A stretch of DNA of 64,000 bases, taken from NCBI GenBank assembly GCA_951640165.1, contig OX621241.1, positions 13,273,001 through 13,337,000 of the forward strand, read 5' to 3'. The notes under the pieces were generated by a model. The model was not told where the DNA came from. It made no database searches and saw nothing but the letters and a program-made list of their open reading frames with translations. This DNA comes from Pseudoips prasinana. Lineage: Eukaryota; Arthropoda; Insecta; Lepidoptera; Nolidae. Every line of letters begins with the position of its first letter. The stretch's first letter is position 1. A program made the position numbers and the translations under genes. Below, one piece after another: positions 11,891 to 21,212 of the stretch.

Positions 11891-14788
11891 CTATATGGCT
11901 ACAAGATCTCCAGCGAGCAATGTGCAGGTAGGAAGTGAGAGCCAGACGTCTTTGTCATCGATGTACTCTTTAGTGGTGTAATAACCCCTAGCCATAAGTA
12001 TACGTTTAATATGTGTTTTAAAACTTGTGTCAGGCAGATCAGTAATTTGAGTAGGAAGCTTGTTATAAAACCTAATACAATTTCCTAAAAATGATTTATT
12101 AGTTTTGCTTACTCTAAAGCCTGGCATGGCTAGTTTGTTTTTATTCCTAGTATTTATATTATGCAGTTCACTTTTCTTTTTATAATTATGAATATTTTTT
12201 CTAACAAACATTATATTCTGATATATATATTCCGATGGCACAGTAAGTATATTTATTTCTTTAAACAAATTTCGCAAAGAATCGCGACTGCCTAAACCAT
12301 AAATGGCTCTGACTGCTCTTTTCTGCAATACAAAAATAGTACCTATGTCAGCCGCCGAACCCCACAGCAGAATGCCATACGACATAATGCTATGAAAGTA
12401 CGCGAAATACACTAATCTAGCAGTTTGTTCATCTGACAATTGCCTTATTTTCCAGACAGCATAGGAAGCCGAACTTAATTTACCTGCTAACTTTTCAATC
12501 TGAGGACCCCATTGCAATTTTGAATCAAGTGTCAATCCTAAAAATACGGTCGATGGGACTAAATCTAATATTTTCGCATTAAGTGCAACTGTTGGTACAA
12601 TTTGAGTCACATTCGGCAATGAGAACCTGATGCATTTAGTTTTCCCTGCATTTAACAAGAGATTATTTGCCGAAAACCATTCTGATATAAAGCTGAGTGT
12701 TTTATTATGCTCAATAAGATCTTTATCCTTTCTATTTACTTTAAATATGAGCGAAGTATCATCAGCGAACAAAACTATGTCTGATACTTTCTCTACCAGA
12801 TAAGGGAGATCATTTATATAAACTAGAAATAAAAATGGGCCCAATATAGATCCTTGGGGCACCCCCATTTTCACAGGATGACGTGCCGAAGTGGCACCGC
12901 CTATCGAAACCATCTGTTGTCGCCCCGATAAATAGGACATCACAAGATCAAAAGATGTGCCAGATATTCCATAGTACTTCAGTTTAACAACGAGCGTACG
13001 ATGATCAACGCAATCGAAAGCCTTAGAGAGATCACAGAAAACTCCCAGCGCATCCTGTGATCCCTCCCAAGCCTCCAATATTGACCTAATTAATGTGCAA
13101 CCTGCATCCTGAGTAGAGCGGCCCCTTGTAAACCCGAACTGCTTGTTATGCAATATCTCATTCACGTTAAAGTGCGACAACATTTGGCTGAGCATCAGCT
13201 TTTCAAATATTTTACTTAAAGCTGGTAGTATTGAGATAGGCCTATAATTCGTGGCATTTTTTGAACAACCTGCCTTGAAAATGGGTATTATCTTACTTAT
13301 TTTCATTAAATGGGGAAAGACACCATCACTTATACAGCCATTGAAGATGGCTGCAAGAATTGTAGCAATGTTTAGTATGATTGATTCAATTGCTTTAACA
13401 GACAGTCCCCACAAATCTTCTGTGCCTTTCCTTTTAATACTCTTAAAAGCTTTTATAATATCATCACTTGTTACGGATTTAAAACTAAAGTTAGGTACAG
13501 TTTGTTTTACGCTTTGATTTAAAAAGAGTTCAGCCACATCTGGTGATGATGCGAGACACTTAGTAATATCCACGGGTATATTTGCAAAAAAAGCAGCTAA
13601 AAAATTGGCAATGGTAAGCTTGTCTGAAACCAGTTCATCACCAATATTCAATACTAATGTTTGATCTCTTGATCTACTTTTACCAGTTTCAGTATTAATT
13701 ATTTGCCAAGCTGATTTTATTTTATTATCAGATTTTTTAATTTTATCTCTTATATATAAAGATTTAGCTTGAATGCAAACCTTTTTAAAAATTTTTGAAT
13801 AATTTCTAACATAATTAATGAAATTGACATCAGGGTTATAGGACCTTCTGTCATACAACTCATATAAAAAATCTCTACTCAGTCTAATGCCTTGAGTTGC
13901 CCAAGAACTAAATTTTATCTTATTACTGTCAACCGTTATGTTTTTTATTTTACAAGCTTTATTAAATTCTTTGCAAATACAGTGGAATAATGTAGTGTAC
14001 ATATCGTTAGGCTTACTTTTGTTTGGCAATAGATGGCACAAACTATTCTCCAGGTTGTTACTGAACTTTCCCAAATTAGATTTTGTTAAAGGTCTAAAAC
14101 TAATTTTTTGTTTATTTATATTTATCTCATTTTTTATCTTTACTATTTGGCATTTATGGTCAGAGCGAACACCAGCCACCAAACACTTCTCAGAGACATC
14201 AAAGTTGGTAATTATGTTATCAATGCAAGTAGCAGATGTGGGTGTGACTCTCGTGGCCTCAGAGAACAAGCATTTAAGGTTAAAGGACCGAAATACAGAT
14301 AGAAATATGTTTATTTCAGGTGAATCTGCTAAAATGTTCATATTAAAATCACCACATACAAGGATTTTTTTTTTACTTTTAATTTTCCTAAGAATGTCTT
14401 CTATTGTTGCTGTAAAAAGCTTTAAATCGGATGCTGGTGGTCTATACACACATATTATACAATAAAACTGCGTCTCTACACATGCCACCTCACACACACG
14501 CTCAATAGATAGTTGGCATATATCTTTACGTTCTTTAAATTTAATTTGGTCTCGAAGTAGTATCAGTACTCCACCACCCTCTGCCGAAACCCTATTATAA
14601 AAGCTGGCGACCCTATAGCCACAGACACTAAAAGCCATCTTGTGTGCCTTCAGCCATGTTTCTGTAAAACAAAGGATATCTATTTCATATTTTTCATTAA
14701 AAAGTTCTATGTCTAGAATTTTGCCAGAGAAGCGGTTTATATTTTGATGTGATAGAATTAAAAAGTTATCACACTTCTCTATTGTCAT
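11891..14788 (-). CDS. CR1-like LINE ORF2: AP endonuclease + reverse transcriptase (965 aa)
   Basis: The ORF is uninterrupted, from an ATG at 14788 to a stop at 11891. The endonuclease has all usual catalytic motifs: N16, F-T-E-T-W (E43), C-G-D-F-N (145-149), C-I-D-N (D190) and S-D-H (209-211). The RT has N-Y-R-P-I-S near residue 525, F-C-D-L-S-K-A-F-D near 600, G-V-P-Q-G-S near 650 and F-A-D-D at nt 12758-12769 (about residue 674). The C-terminal third ends in the L-Y/F-N-K-L-P and Y-Y-T-T-K-E-Y-I-D-D signatures common to CR1/Jockey-group insect LINEs. The start ATG lies two bases past the ORF1 stop, in another frame, suggesting re-initiation. No defect is visible, so the protein could be enzymatically competent. 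The clade (CR1, Daphne or relatives) needs a tree. Confidence 0.85.
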   Translation of the reverse strand: MTIEKCDNFLILSHQNINRFSGKILDIELFNEKYEIDILCFTETWLKAHKMAFSVCGYRVASFYNRVSAEGGGVLILLRDQIKFKERKDICQLSIERVCEVACVETQFYCIICVYRPPASDLKLFTATIEDILRKIKSKKKILVCGDFNMNILADSPEINIFLSVFRSFNLKCLFSEATRVTPTSATCIDNIITNFDVSEKCLVAGVRSDHKCQIVKIKNEININKQKISFRPLTKSNLGKFSNNLENSLCHLLPNKSKPNDMYTTLFHCICKEFNKACKIKNITVDSNKIKFSSWATQGIRLSRDFLYELYDRRSYNPDVNFINYVRNYSKIFKKVCIQAKSLYIRDKIKKSDNKIKSAWQIINTETGKSRSRDQTLVLNIGDELVSDKLTIANFLAAFFANIPVDITKCLASSPDVAELFLNQSVKQTVPNFSFKSVTSDDIIKAFKSIKRKGTEDLWGLSVKAIESIILNIATILAAIFNGCISDGVFPHLMKISKIIPIFKAGCSKNATNYRPISILPALSKIFEKLMLSQMLSHFNVNEILHNKQFGFTRGRSTQDAGCTLIRSILEAWEGSQDALGVFCDLSKAFDCVDHRTLVVKLKYYGISGTSFDLVMSYLSGRQQMVSIGGATSARHPVKMGVPQGSILGPFLFLVYINDLPYLVEKVSDIVLFADDTSLIFKVNRKDKDLIEHNKTLSFISEWFSANNLLLNAGKTKCIRFSLPNVTQIVPTVALNAKILDLVPSTVFLGLTLDSKLQWGPQIEKLAGKLSSASYAVWKIRQLSDEQTARLVYFAYFHSIMSYGILLWGSAADIGTIFVLQKRAVRAIYGLGSRDSLRNLFKEINILTVPSEYIYQNIMFVRKNIHNYKKKSELHNINTRNKNKLAMPGFRVSKTNKSFLGNCIRFYNKLPTQITDLPDTSFKTHIKRILMARGYYTTKEYIDDKDVWLSLPTCTLLAGDLVAI

Positions 14789-14790
14789 GC

Positions 14791-15903
14791 TTACATGTTT
14801 AAACTACTAACTAAATTGATTTTAATAACATTACTAAAAGATGGTATAAAAAGTGACTTCATCATACTACTTATGACTGAGTTAATATGTGCCGCTACTA
14901 AACTTGCAAGTATGTTCAAAAATTTTCTTGAAACAGTAACTGTACTCATGGTTACCCTACAAGAATCTATAAAACTATTTGTGTCCAAAAATATAAATTT
15001 ATCACTATAATGGCTAACCAAAAACTGTAGGTGCATATTTAGCTTGTGGATATAATTATTTGTACTATCAGGCACATTGGACACATAGGGGAAGGCACAC
15101 AATATTATCTTATTACAGTCTAATTCTAACATCTCAGTGAAACTATCTGTAATGTCTTTTTTCTTTAAGTTTTTACAATTTCCTACCATTAGAGTTATAC
15201 ATGATTTGGCACTGTGTTTATTCTGAATTAATTTATGTATTATATCTTTATAATGTAATCCTGGCATACAATAGTTGACAAAGGAACAACTCAGCTTATT
15301 ACAAAGCAAGGTACCAAGGCCCTTACCCATTTCATCGGAATACAGTATGGAGCTATGTTTAGTAATGTCATTTTGTGGAGATACTGGTGACTCTGATCCC
15401 AGCTGTGTGTATGACTCCACTACTGCACTACTGGTGTTTATCGGTTCCAATGTCCTATTGCTTTCAGGATTACACTTTCCAGCTAGCAATTGCATTTCAT
15501 TTTTGTATGACTGGAAACTGTGATATGAGATTGCTAGGGACTTCTCAAGAGTTTTTATCTCAGAAAGCAACGACTGAGTGTCTTTTTCATAAATTAGTTT
15601 GCTATCCTCTAATTTAATTTCATAATTTTCTAATTTGTTTAATAATGCCCTACGTTCTTTACTTAGTTCAAGTATGTATTGTTTTAGCTTGTCACTACAT
15701 AAGGAATTAATGCTTGGCTGGCAGTCTACACAGTCATCGCTAGTCAAATCAATGGTCACCGTTGTATTAATAGGGAGACCCACCGGACTACAACTGGCCA
15801 ACTCGTCATACAAGCTCTGATTAATGGAGGCTACTGGACAAGATGCGCATAGGAAACCACTGTTTAATCTTGAACCACCGCGCCGTTCAGATTTAATGCA
15901 TTT
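14791..15903 (-). CDS. CR1-like LINE ORF1, 5'-truncated (coiled coil + SGNH-esterase-like)
   Basis: The frame is open from 15903 (after a stop at 15904-15906) to the TAA at 14791 but has no ATG near its start, so the 5' end is probably missing. The first codons read C-I-K-S-E-R-R-G-G and then F-L-C-A-S-C-P, which looks like the tail of a PHD-type zinc finger. A charged, heptad-like region follows (about 45-95 residues on: E-L-S-K-E-R-R-A-L-L-N-K-L-E). The C-terminal half (L-M-V-G-N-C-K-N-L, I-I-L-C-A-F-P-Y-V, N-Y-I-H-K-L-N, F-I-F-L-D-T-N) resembles the SGNH/esterase-like domain of CR1-group ORF1 proteins. Known ORF1s of this kind bind RNA and form the particle. Domain calls are from pattern, not search. 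Confidence 0.65.
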   Translation of the reverse strand, partial: KCIKSERRGGSRLNSGFLCASCPVASINQSLYDELASCSPVGLPINTTVTIDLTSDDCVDCQPSINSLCSDKLKQYILELSKERRALLNKLENYEIKLEDSKLIYEKDTQSLLSEIKTLEKSLAISYHSFQSYKNEMQLLAGKCNPESNRTLEPINTSSAVVESYTQLGSESPVSPQNDITKHSSILYSDEMGKGLGTLLCNKLSCSFVNYCMPGLHYKDIIHKLIQNKHSAKSCITLMVGNCKNLKKKDITDSFTEMLELDCNKIILCAFPYVSNVPDSTNNYIHKLNMHLQFLVSHYSDKFIFLDTNSFIDSCRVTMSTVTVSRKFLNILASLVAAHINSVISSMMKSLFIPSFSNVIKINLVSSLNM

Positions 15904-16242
15904 CTAATGATTATAATTTGGTGAACCTGAATAAAAACCATAAAATACTATATATCACAATACGAAACTAAATCTATAAGTAACTATTATAATTAATACA
16001 CCTACTAAATTAAACTATAATAGGTACCAGATTTACAACTTTCCATGAAAACACGACATTTAGATTATTCATACTATTAGTCAAATTATTCATCAGTGTT
16101 GTCTAAAATCGTTAACCATATCATATGTTTGAGAATACGATCAAGCAATTGGGTCTATTGACCTTGGTCATCATATGGAGAAGATGGAATCTGCGTAAAT
16201 TTACCTATCCCTGTCAAATCTCATTAGCGGTGAAGTAAGTAC

Positions 16243-16580
16243 TACAATACTAGTCTAGCGGTCGCGTGTTCAACCGCAGATAATGATCTCCTGGTTTCAA
16301 ATCCTGGGTCGGGCCAAAAACTGATTTTTGAGACTTTTCCTTAAAAAAAATTGTCAGTACTAGCCCGAAGTCTCGGCGTTGGCGGTGTAATTCCCCGTGC
16401 CTCGTAAAGCAAATAAAGACGACGGTCCTCTACTTGACTTCTTTCCGGTCGTGTCGATAGTCGTCCCATCGGATCATGAGAGTGATGGAATAGAAAGTGC
16501 CCCTGTGTTTGCGCACACTTGTGCACTATAATATGTCCTGGGCAGTTGGCTAGTCTCCATGGAGACTGGCCGCCGTTCCC
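16243..16580 (+). mobile_element. SINE family C (tRNA-derived)
   Basis: 'actagtctagcggtcgcgtg' and 'tggtttcaaatcctgggtcg' mark the tRNA-like head; the body has 'ttccggtcgtgtcgatagtcgtccc' and 'agtgatggaatagaaagtgc'. A second copy is at 31948-32195 and a tail-only piece at 17455-17570. Confidence 0.65.
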
Positions 16581-17202
16581 GAAATTCGACCGGAAGGGCA
16601 TTATTATTATAAAATACGAACCTTGACGATAATTGACGTCCCTCATAAATATAACTCATCTCAACACAGCTTAAAGTAATACTACCTACTCTTTCTTTAT
16701 TTATAAATAATATTAATTTTAAACAAATCGCTCTGTATATAAATCACGGCCATGTGCAAATCTGAATTACGAGTATCGAAAAACATAGTTAACTAAATGA
16801 AGTTTATTATTAAGATGTGCGGATTTTTGGCAGAAACGTCAGAAATCTATTTTAGTTTGATGGGAAACTGAGTATCGATATGCAATAAGGAACTATACTA
16901 AGTAAGACGTGGATATACCTATTTAAACGAAAAAGTTTGCGTTTTTATCTCAATGGTATTTTTGGACGTAGTGTAACCACAGGTTGTTTATTTGCAGAGC
17001 TGCAGAGGCTTCAGATGAGAAGGTAACATGATGTTATTTCCATTTGTTTATACCATTAAAGCCTACGTACATGACGTATTTCAAACACTCTGAAGACTAC
17101 TACCTAATGCAACTAAAAGACGCTGTAAACACGGAAAATGTTATCATAATACATATCACCTTTCCAAGTTTAGCAACGCAGATAACACTCGTTTTGTTGT
17201 AC

Positions 17203-17336
17203 AGACGCCAGCACAGCCAGCTACCCCAATCTGTCAAATTTCTTTTATAGATTTTCAACTTTATCACAAAAGCATAAGGTTCACTTACAATTGGGGAAAT
17301 TTGACAGATTTGGTAGCTTGACGTGCTGGCGTATGT
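17203..17336. mobile_element. MITE family 2, copy 1
   Basis: Inverted ends CGCCAGCAC ... GTGCTGGCG with 'gctaccccaatctgtcaaat' near one end and the reverse of it near the other; centre 'caactttatcacaaaagcat'. About 130 bp. Confidence 0.7.
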
Positions 17337-17574
17337 ACTCGTACGTGTTTCATCTGCGCGTATAAAAACATCCTGGCTCTTAGTTATATTGTGAACTCGA
17401 ATTGCCTCGTTAGTCTCTAGCTGAAACATGTACAACAGCAGTCATATTTTTGCTTGGAAAAGTCTCAGTAGCAGTTCGGAGTCCAGAAGTTGGCGATATT
17501 ATACCCTCTTCCCTAGGAAAGCACAGATAATGAGAGTGAAGGGATAGAAAGTTAGCGCACACACTTATGAACTA

Positions 17575-17745
17575 CTAGGTGTGCCCCGCGGTTTTACCCG
17601 CGTTAATCTTTTTAAATTATAGCCTATGTGTTAATCCAAGGTATCAGCTAACTCCATACCACATTTTATAAAAATGGCTCCAGCCGTTTAGACGTCAAGA
17701 AGTAACAAACATACACACTCAAACTTTCGCCTTTATAATACGCCT
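17575..17745 (-). mobile_element. Short Lep1-type Helitron, minus strand, 5' end incomplete
   Basis: CTAG and the CGCGGG/CCGCGG 3' hairpin lie at 17575-17605; the body matches the copies at 57847 and 62788. Its 5' end breaks off directly at a perfect hairpin (17751-17793). Confidence 0.65.
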
Positions 17746-17750
17746 GTTAT

Positions 17751-17793
17751 AATCGGTTCTACACAGGTTAGTTACCTGTGTAGAACCGATTAC
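17751..17793. repeat. Perfect 19-bp hairpin
   Basis: TAATCGGTTCTACACAGGT, a 5-base loop, then its exact complement. Confidence 0.95.
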
Positions 17794-18155
17794 CTCGATG
17801 CATTCAATTCAAATACTTAGGGGATCTTGAATTAGTAGTTTAGAAAGAGAGTGTGGCCCGTTTGGACTCTTAAAAAATGTTTGAACTATTCTATCGTCTA
17901 GTCAATTTCAATATAATTTTGATAGTGGGTCCACATATTAATTCGTAAAAAATTATGTAATGTAAAGGAAATTACACAATTTTTATGTAATGAAAATCTC
18001 AGGGTCAACAGAGACCGTTATAATACTGATTTATCGTTTCGTCGTATTTATGTGTTAGATTTATAAACAATTGATTTGTATTACTTGTTTTTGTTAACGT
18101 AAATATATTTTTTTTAATTATTTGTTCTTAATGTTTATTAGGTTATTATATATTA

Positions 18156-18478
18156 CTAGCTGTGCCCGCGACTTCGACCGCGTATTAATTAGTTTTGTTT
18201 TTTTTTTTCAAAAATTAACGATTTTTCTAAAATAAAATTAGCCTAAGTTACTCCTTATTACATCAGCTACCTGCCAATAAAAATCCCGTCAAAATCAGTG
18301 CAGCCATTTCAGAGATTAGCCGGAACAAACAGACAGACAGACAGACAAAAATTGTAAAAAAATATATTTTGGAGTATGTACCGTATATATATTCATATAC
18401 ATGTAGTAAAAATCGGTTATTTCAATATTACAGACAAACAGACACTTCAATTTTATTTATTTGTATAGATGTATAGAT
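18156..18478 (-). mobile_element. Helitron-like element, second subfamily, minus strand
   Basis: CTAG at 18156-18159 is followed (plus strand) by GTGCCCGCGACTTCGACCGCG, the 3' hairpin of the subfamily that has 'cagccatttcagagattagcc' and (ACAG)n. The 5' limit is approximate. Confidence 0.55.
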
Positions 18479-18496
18479 TATCATCGTTCAATCGTC

Positions 18497-18700
18497 TGCA
18501 TGTGTGGCGCAGCGGCTAAGACAGTCACCTCGCCTCTTCGTGTCGCGGGTTCGAGTCCCGCGCCGGACAACTATTTGTGAGACCCATAAGTACTTGTTCT
18601 GAGTCTGGATGTAATTTGTGTCCGTCTATTATATGTTTGTAAAGTACCCCGCGACACAGGGATTAGATTACCTAATGCGGGCGTAGTCTTTTAAAAATAA
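18497..18700 (+). mobile_element. SINE family B (tRNA-derived)
   Basis: 'tgtggcgcagcggctaaga' (A box) and 'gggttcgagtcccgcgc' (B box), then the 'tctggatgtaatttgtgtcc' tail. It is the best-preserved relative of the units in the array at 6521-8115. Other copies: 40097-40262 (B box deleted) and 58432-58578 (minus strand). Confidence 0.8.
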
Positions 18701-19454
18701 TAATAATTTATAATAGACTATGCAACAAAGAAGCACTTCATAAAAGGTAAGTTAGTTGCAAAGGATATAAAAATACAATCCTATCCGGTGTATGTGTACA
18801 TAAGCCACAAAAGAAATAACAATTGTGTTTTATGTTTAAGAGCCCATCGAGGCGATATACTTTAGACTTTACGTGACGTGGAAAAGCCTTTAAAGCCTCT
18901 ACTTTAGCGCTTTAAGACGTTGGGAAAGAGCTTATAAATACACTATTCATATTCATAAAAACAAAATATCTTCAAGGTGTTACATAAATAGTGGAGGGAA
19001 CATACGAAACACAATCTTATCTTACCGTCAAATAAGAAAAAAAATACGACACAATAAAATATATGTATATAAAAAGAATGTATGCACATTATTTTTTAAA
19101 TATTTTTTTTTATTAATATTTCGCACAAAAATAGAAAAAAAACCAATAAATTTTGGCAGTTCCTCATACTTAGAACTGAAACTTACTTTTTTTTTCATCA
19201 AACCCAAACACTTGTTGTATTCATAGATAAGTCTTCAAAAATGACATTGAAGTTTCTAATATAACTTTTTTCTAAACTGAATAGTTTGCGTGAAAGACAC
19301 TTCCTGTCTTGATGTGGTAAACTGTCCCCCCTCCCCTGTAACTTAAAAATATATGATTTACATTACCATGTAAACTTCCACCGACAATTGGAATGAAATG
19401 AAAATGGAACTGAAAATTGGTTTGAACGAGATCTAGTTAGTAGTTTTTTTTTAA

Positions 19455-21212
19455 TCCAGACTAATATTATAAATGCGAAAGTAACTCTGTCTGTCTGTCT
19501 GTCTGTCTCTCTGTCTTTGCTTCACGCCTAAACTACTGAACCGATTTGTGTGAAATTTGGTACAGACATAGTTTGGAACTTGAGAAAGGACATAGGATAG
19601 TTTTTATTACAAAAAATAAAATAAAAAATAAAATAGCGCCATCTATTGGTCAAGAGTCGGCATCAATTCAGTACTGAAAATTCATCGGAAAAATGTAAAT
19701 AAATAGTAAAAAGGTATGAAAATCCAAATCCAAACTTAATATTATAAATGCGAAAGTAACTCTGTCTGTCTGTCTTTCTGTCTGTCTGTCTGTCTGTCTG
19801 TCTTTGCTTCACGCCTAAACTACTGAACCGATTTGTGTGAAATTTGGTACCGACATAGTTTGGAACTTGAGAAAGGACATAGGATAGTTTTTATTATAAA
19901 AAATAAAATAAAAAATAAAATAGCGCCATCTATTGGTCAAGAGTCGGCATCAATTCAGTACTGAAAATTCATCGGAAAAATGTAAATAAATAGTAAAAAG
20001 GTATGAAAATATAATATAATACAACTTTTAGTACAAAGAAAATGCTCTAACGGAGTATAGATAATTCTACTATATGTCGAGTTGGTGATCGCGCAATGGT
20101 GTCGATCGTTACACGAGTTCGGTTCATGTTATTGTTTTAATTCATCGGAAAAAAGTAAATAAATAGTAAAAAGGTGTGAAAAAAATAATATCAATATAAT
20201 AAAACTTTTAGTACAAAGAAAATGCCCGAACGGAGTATAGATAAATAATCCGAGTTGTCACTATGCTCGATAGATGGCGTTGGGATCGAAATAGATCGCG
20301 CTATGGTTTCGTTACACGCATTTGGTTGGGTATCGGCCGAGCGCTTCGGTACTGTCGTGGAATTGATTGTGGATTGATCGTTTCGTAAATTTAAAATTGG
20401 CTCTGTTGTATTAGTAGATTAAAAGGTTTATTTGTTGGGTTGTCGGTCTTGGTAAGTTTACTTTGATCTCGATTATTAGTAGATACTAAAATTGTATGTC
20501 TAAAATCGTTTTAATTTTTAAATTAATTAAATCGTTCCTTTTAAATTATTTAGTTTTAAGCTTGGTTATTAACAGAATAGGTTGTAATATAATTTCTTTT
20601 AAATTGTTATCAAGATATTCGTATTTTTTTAAATTCTTTTGTTTTCAGTTAGTTTTCAATTTAAGTTCGGAAAGATTGTAATATTTCTTTAGTTTAAGTT
20701 CTTTTTTAAACTACTTTTTTCAATGACGACAAAACGCAAGTCCAATTTAGCACGGAGTTCCAGCGGAGCTAAAAGAGTTGCAAGTTGCGTGCTCAAGAGT
20801 GTCAAAACCACAAGACCTATATATTTTTGCAAAGGATGGCAAAACTAAAAACAGAAATGTCTTGGTGTAAGAAACTTTAATAATCTTTAAAGCCTAAAAT
20901 AATAGAAAATTTGTCAAGGGAGAAACAGTATTTTTTTCTGAAATGCCAAATAAAAATAATATTTTGAAAATAAGGGAAAAATAACATTTTTGCCTTTTTC
21001 GATCGGCAATAACGGCTTTCATGCCCTAAGTGAGTATACATATCTTCAATTCAAACGCAGAGCTCTATATGTTGATTTTAGAAGAGTTCCCTAGAATATC
21101 TTCCATATTTCATTTTTGAAGAGATCCCGCGAGTTCGGGAACTATGTGGGTAAAACCAAAAATCTGCCGGAAGTCACTATTCCACGCGAACGAAGTCGCG
21201 GGCAAAAGCTAG
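19455..21212 (+). mobile_element. Helitron (1.76 kb) with duplicated 5' end and ORF remnant
   Basis: The element starts TCCAGACTAATATTATAAAT right after an A and ends in a hairpin (CGCGA acgaag TCGCG, about 21185-21200) then GGCAAAAGCTAG, followed by T. That is the expected A|T insertion with 5'-TC and 3'-CTAG ends. The first about 270 bp (5' end, CTGT repeat, 'ctactgaaccgatttgtgtg' and a tract ending 'aaaaaggtatgaaaa') are repeated head to tail from 19729. A third partial repeat lies at about 20140-20250. Non-autonomous now. Confidence 0.8.
20723..20848 (+). pseudogene. N-terminal remnant of a Helitron protein
   Basis: An ATG at 20723 opens M-T-T-K-R-K-S-N-L-A-R-S-S-S-G-A-K-R and stops at 20846-20848 after 41 codons. 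The basic start resembles the first residues of lepidopteran Helitron helicase polyproteins as I remember them. It lies inside the Helitron, after a long AT-rich leader, so it may be what is left after internal deletion of an autonomous element. No rolling-circle or helicase motif remains. Confidence 0.45.

Larger units (their letters stand above)
11190..15905 (-). mobile_element. CR1-like LINE with intact ORF2, 5'-truncated
   Basis: In minus orientation it has a truncated ORF1, a complete ORF2, a 3' UTR of about 660 bp and an end of GTGAATAAAAACC followed by a T/A-rich tail (11190-11222). A second copy of the same 3' UTR on the plus strand (42385-42655) confirms where the element ends. The 5' limit is set only by the loss of the open frame at about 15905. 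Part of the 3' UTR (about 11500-11700) holds a GC-richer stretch with two diverged copies of a segment reading 'acccag..gagac..cggcgaaacatactca'; that stretch is not seen in the other 3' UTR copy and may be a nested insertion. Confidence 0.8.

Noticed and set aside
13938..14465. 175-codon plus-strand open frame
   Set aside because: Antisense shadow of the CR1-like endonuclease region.
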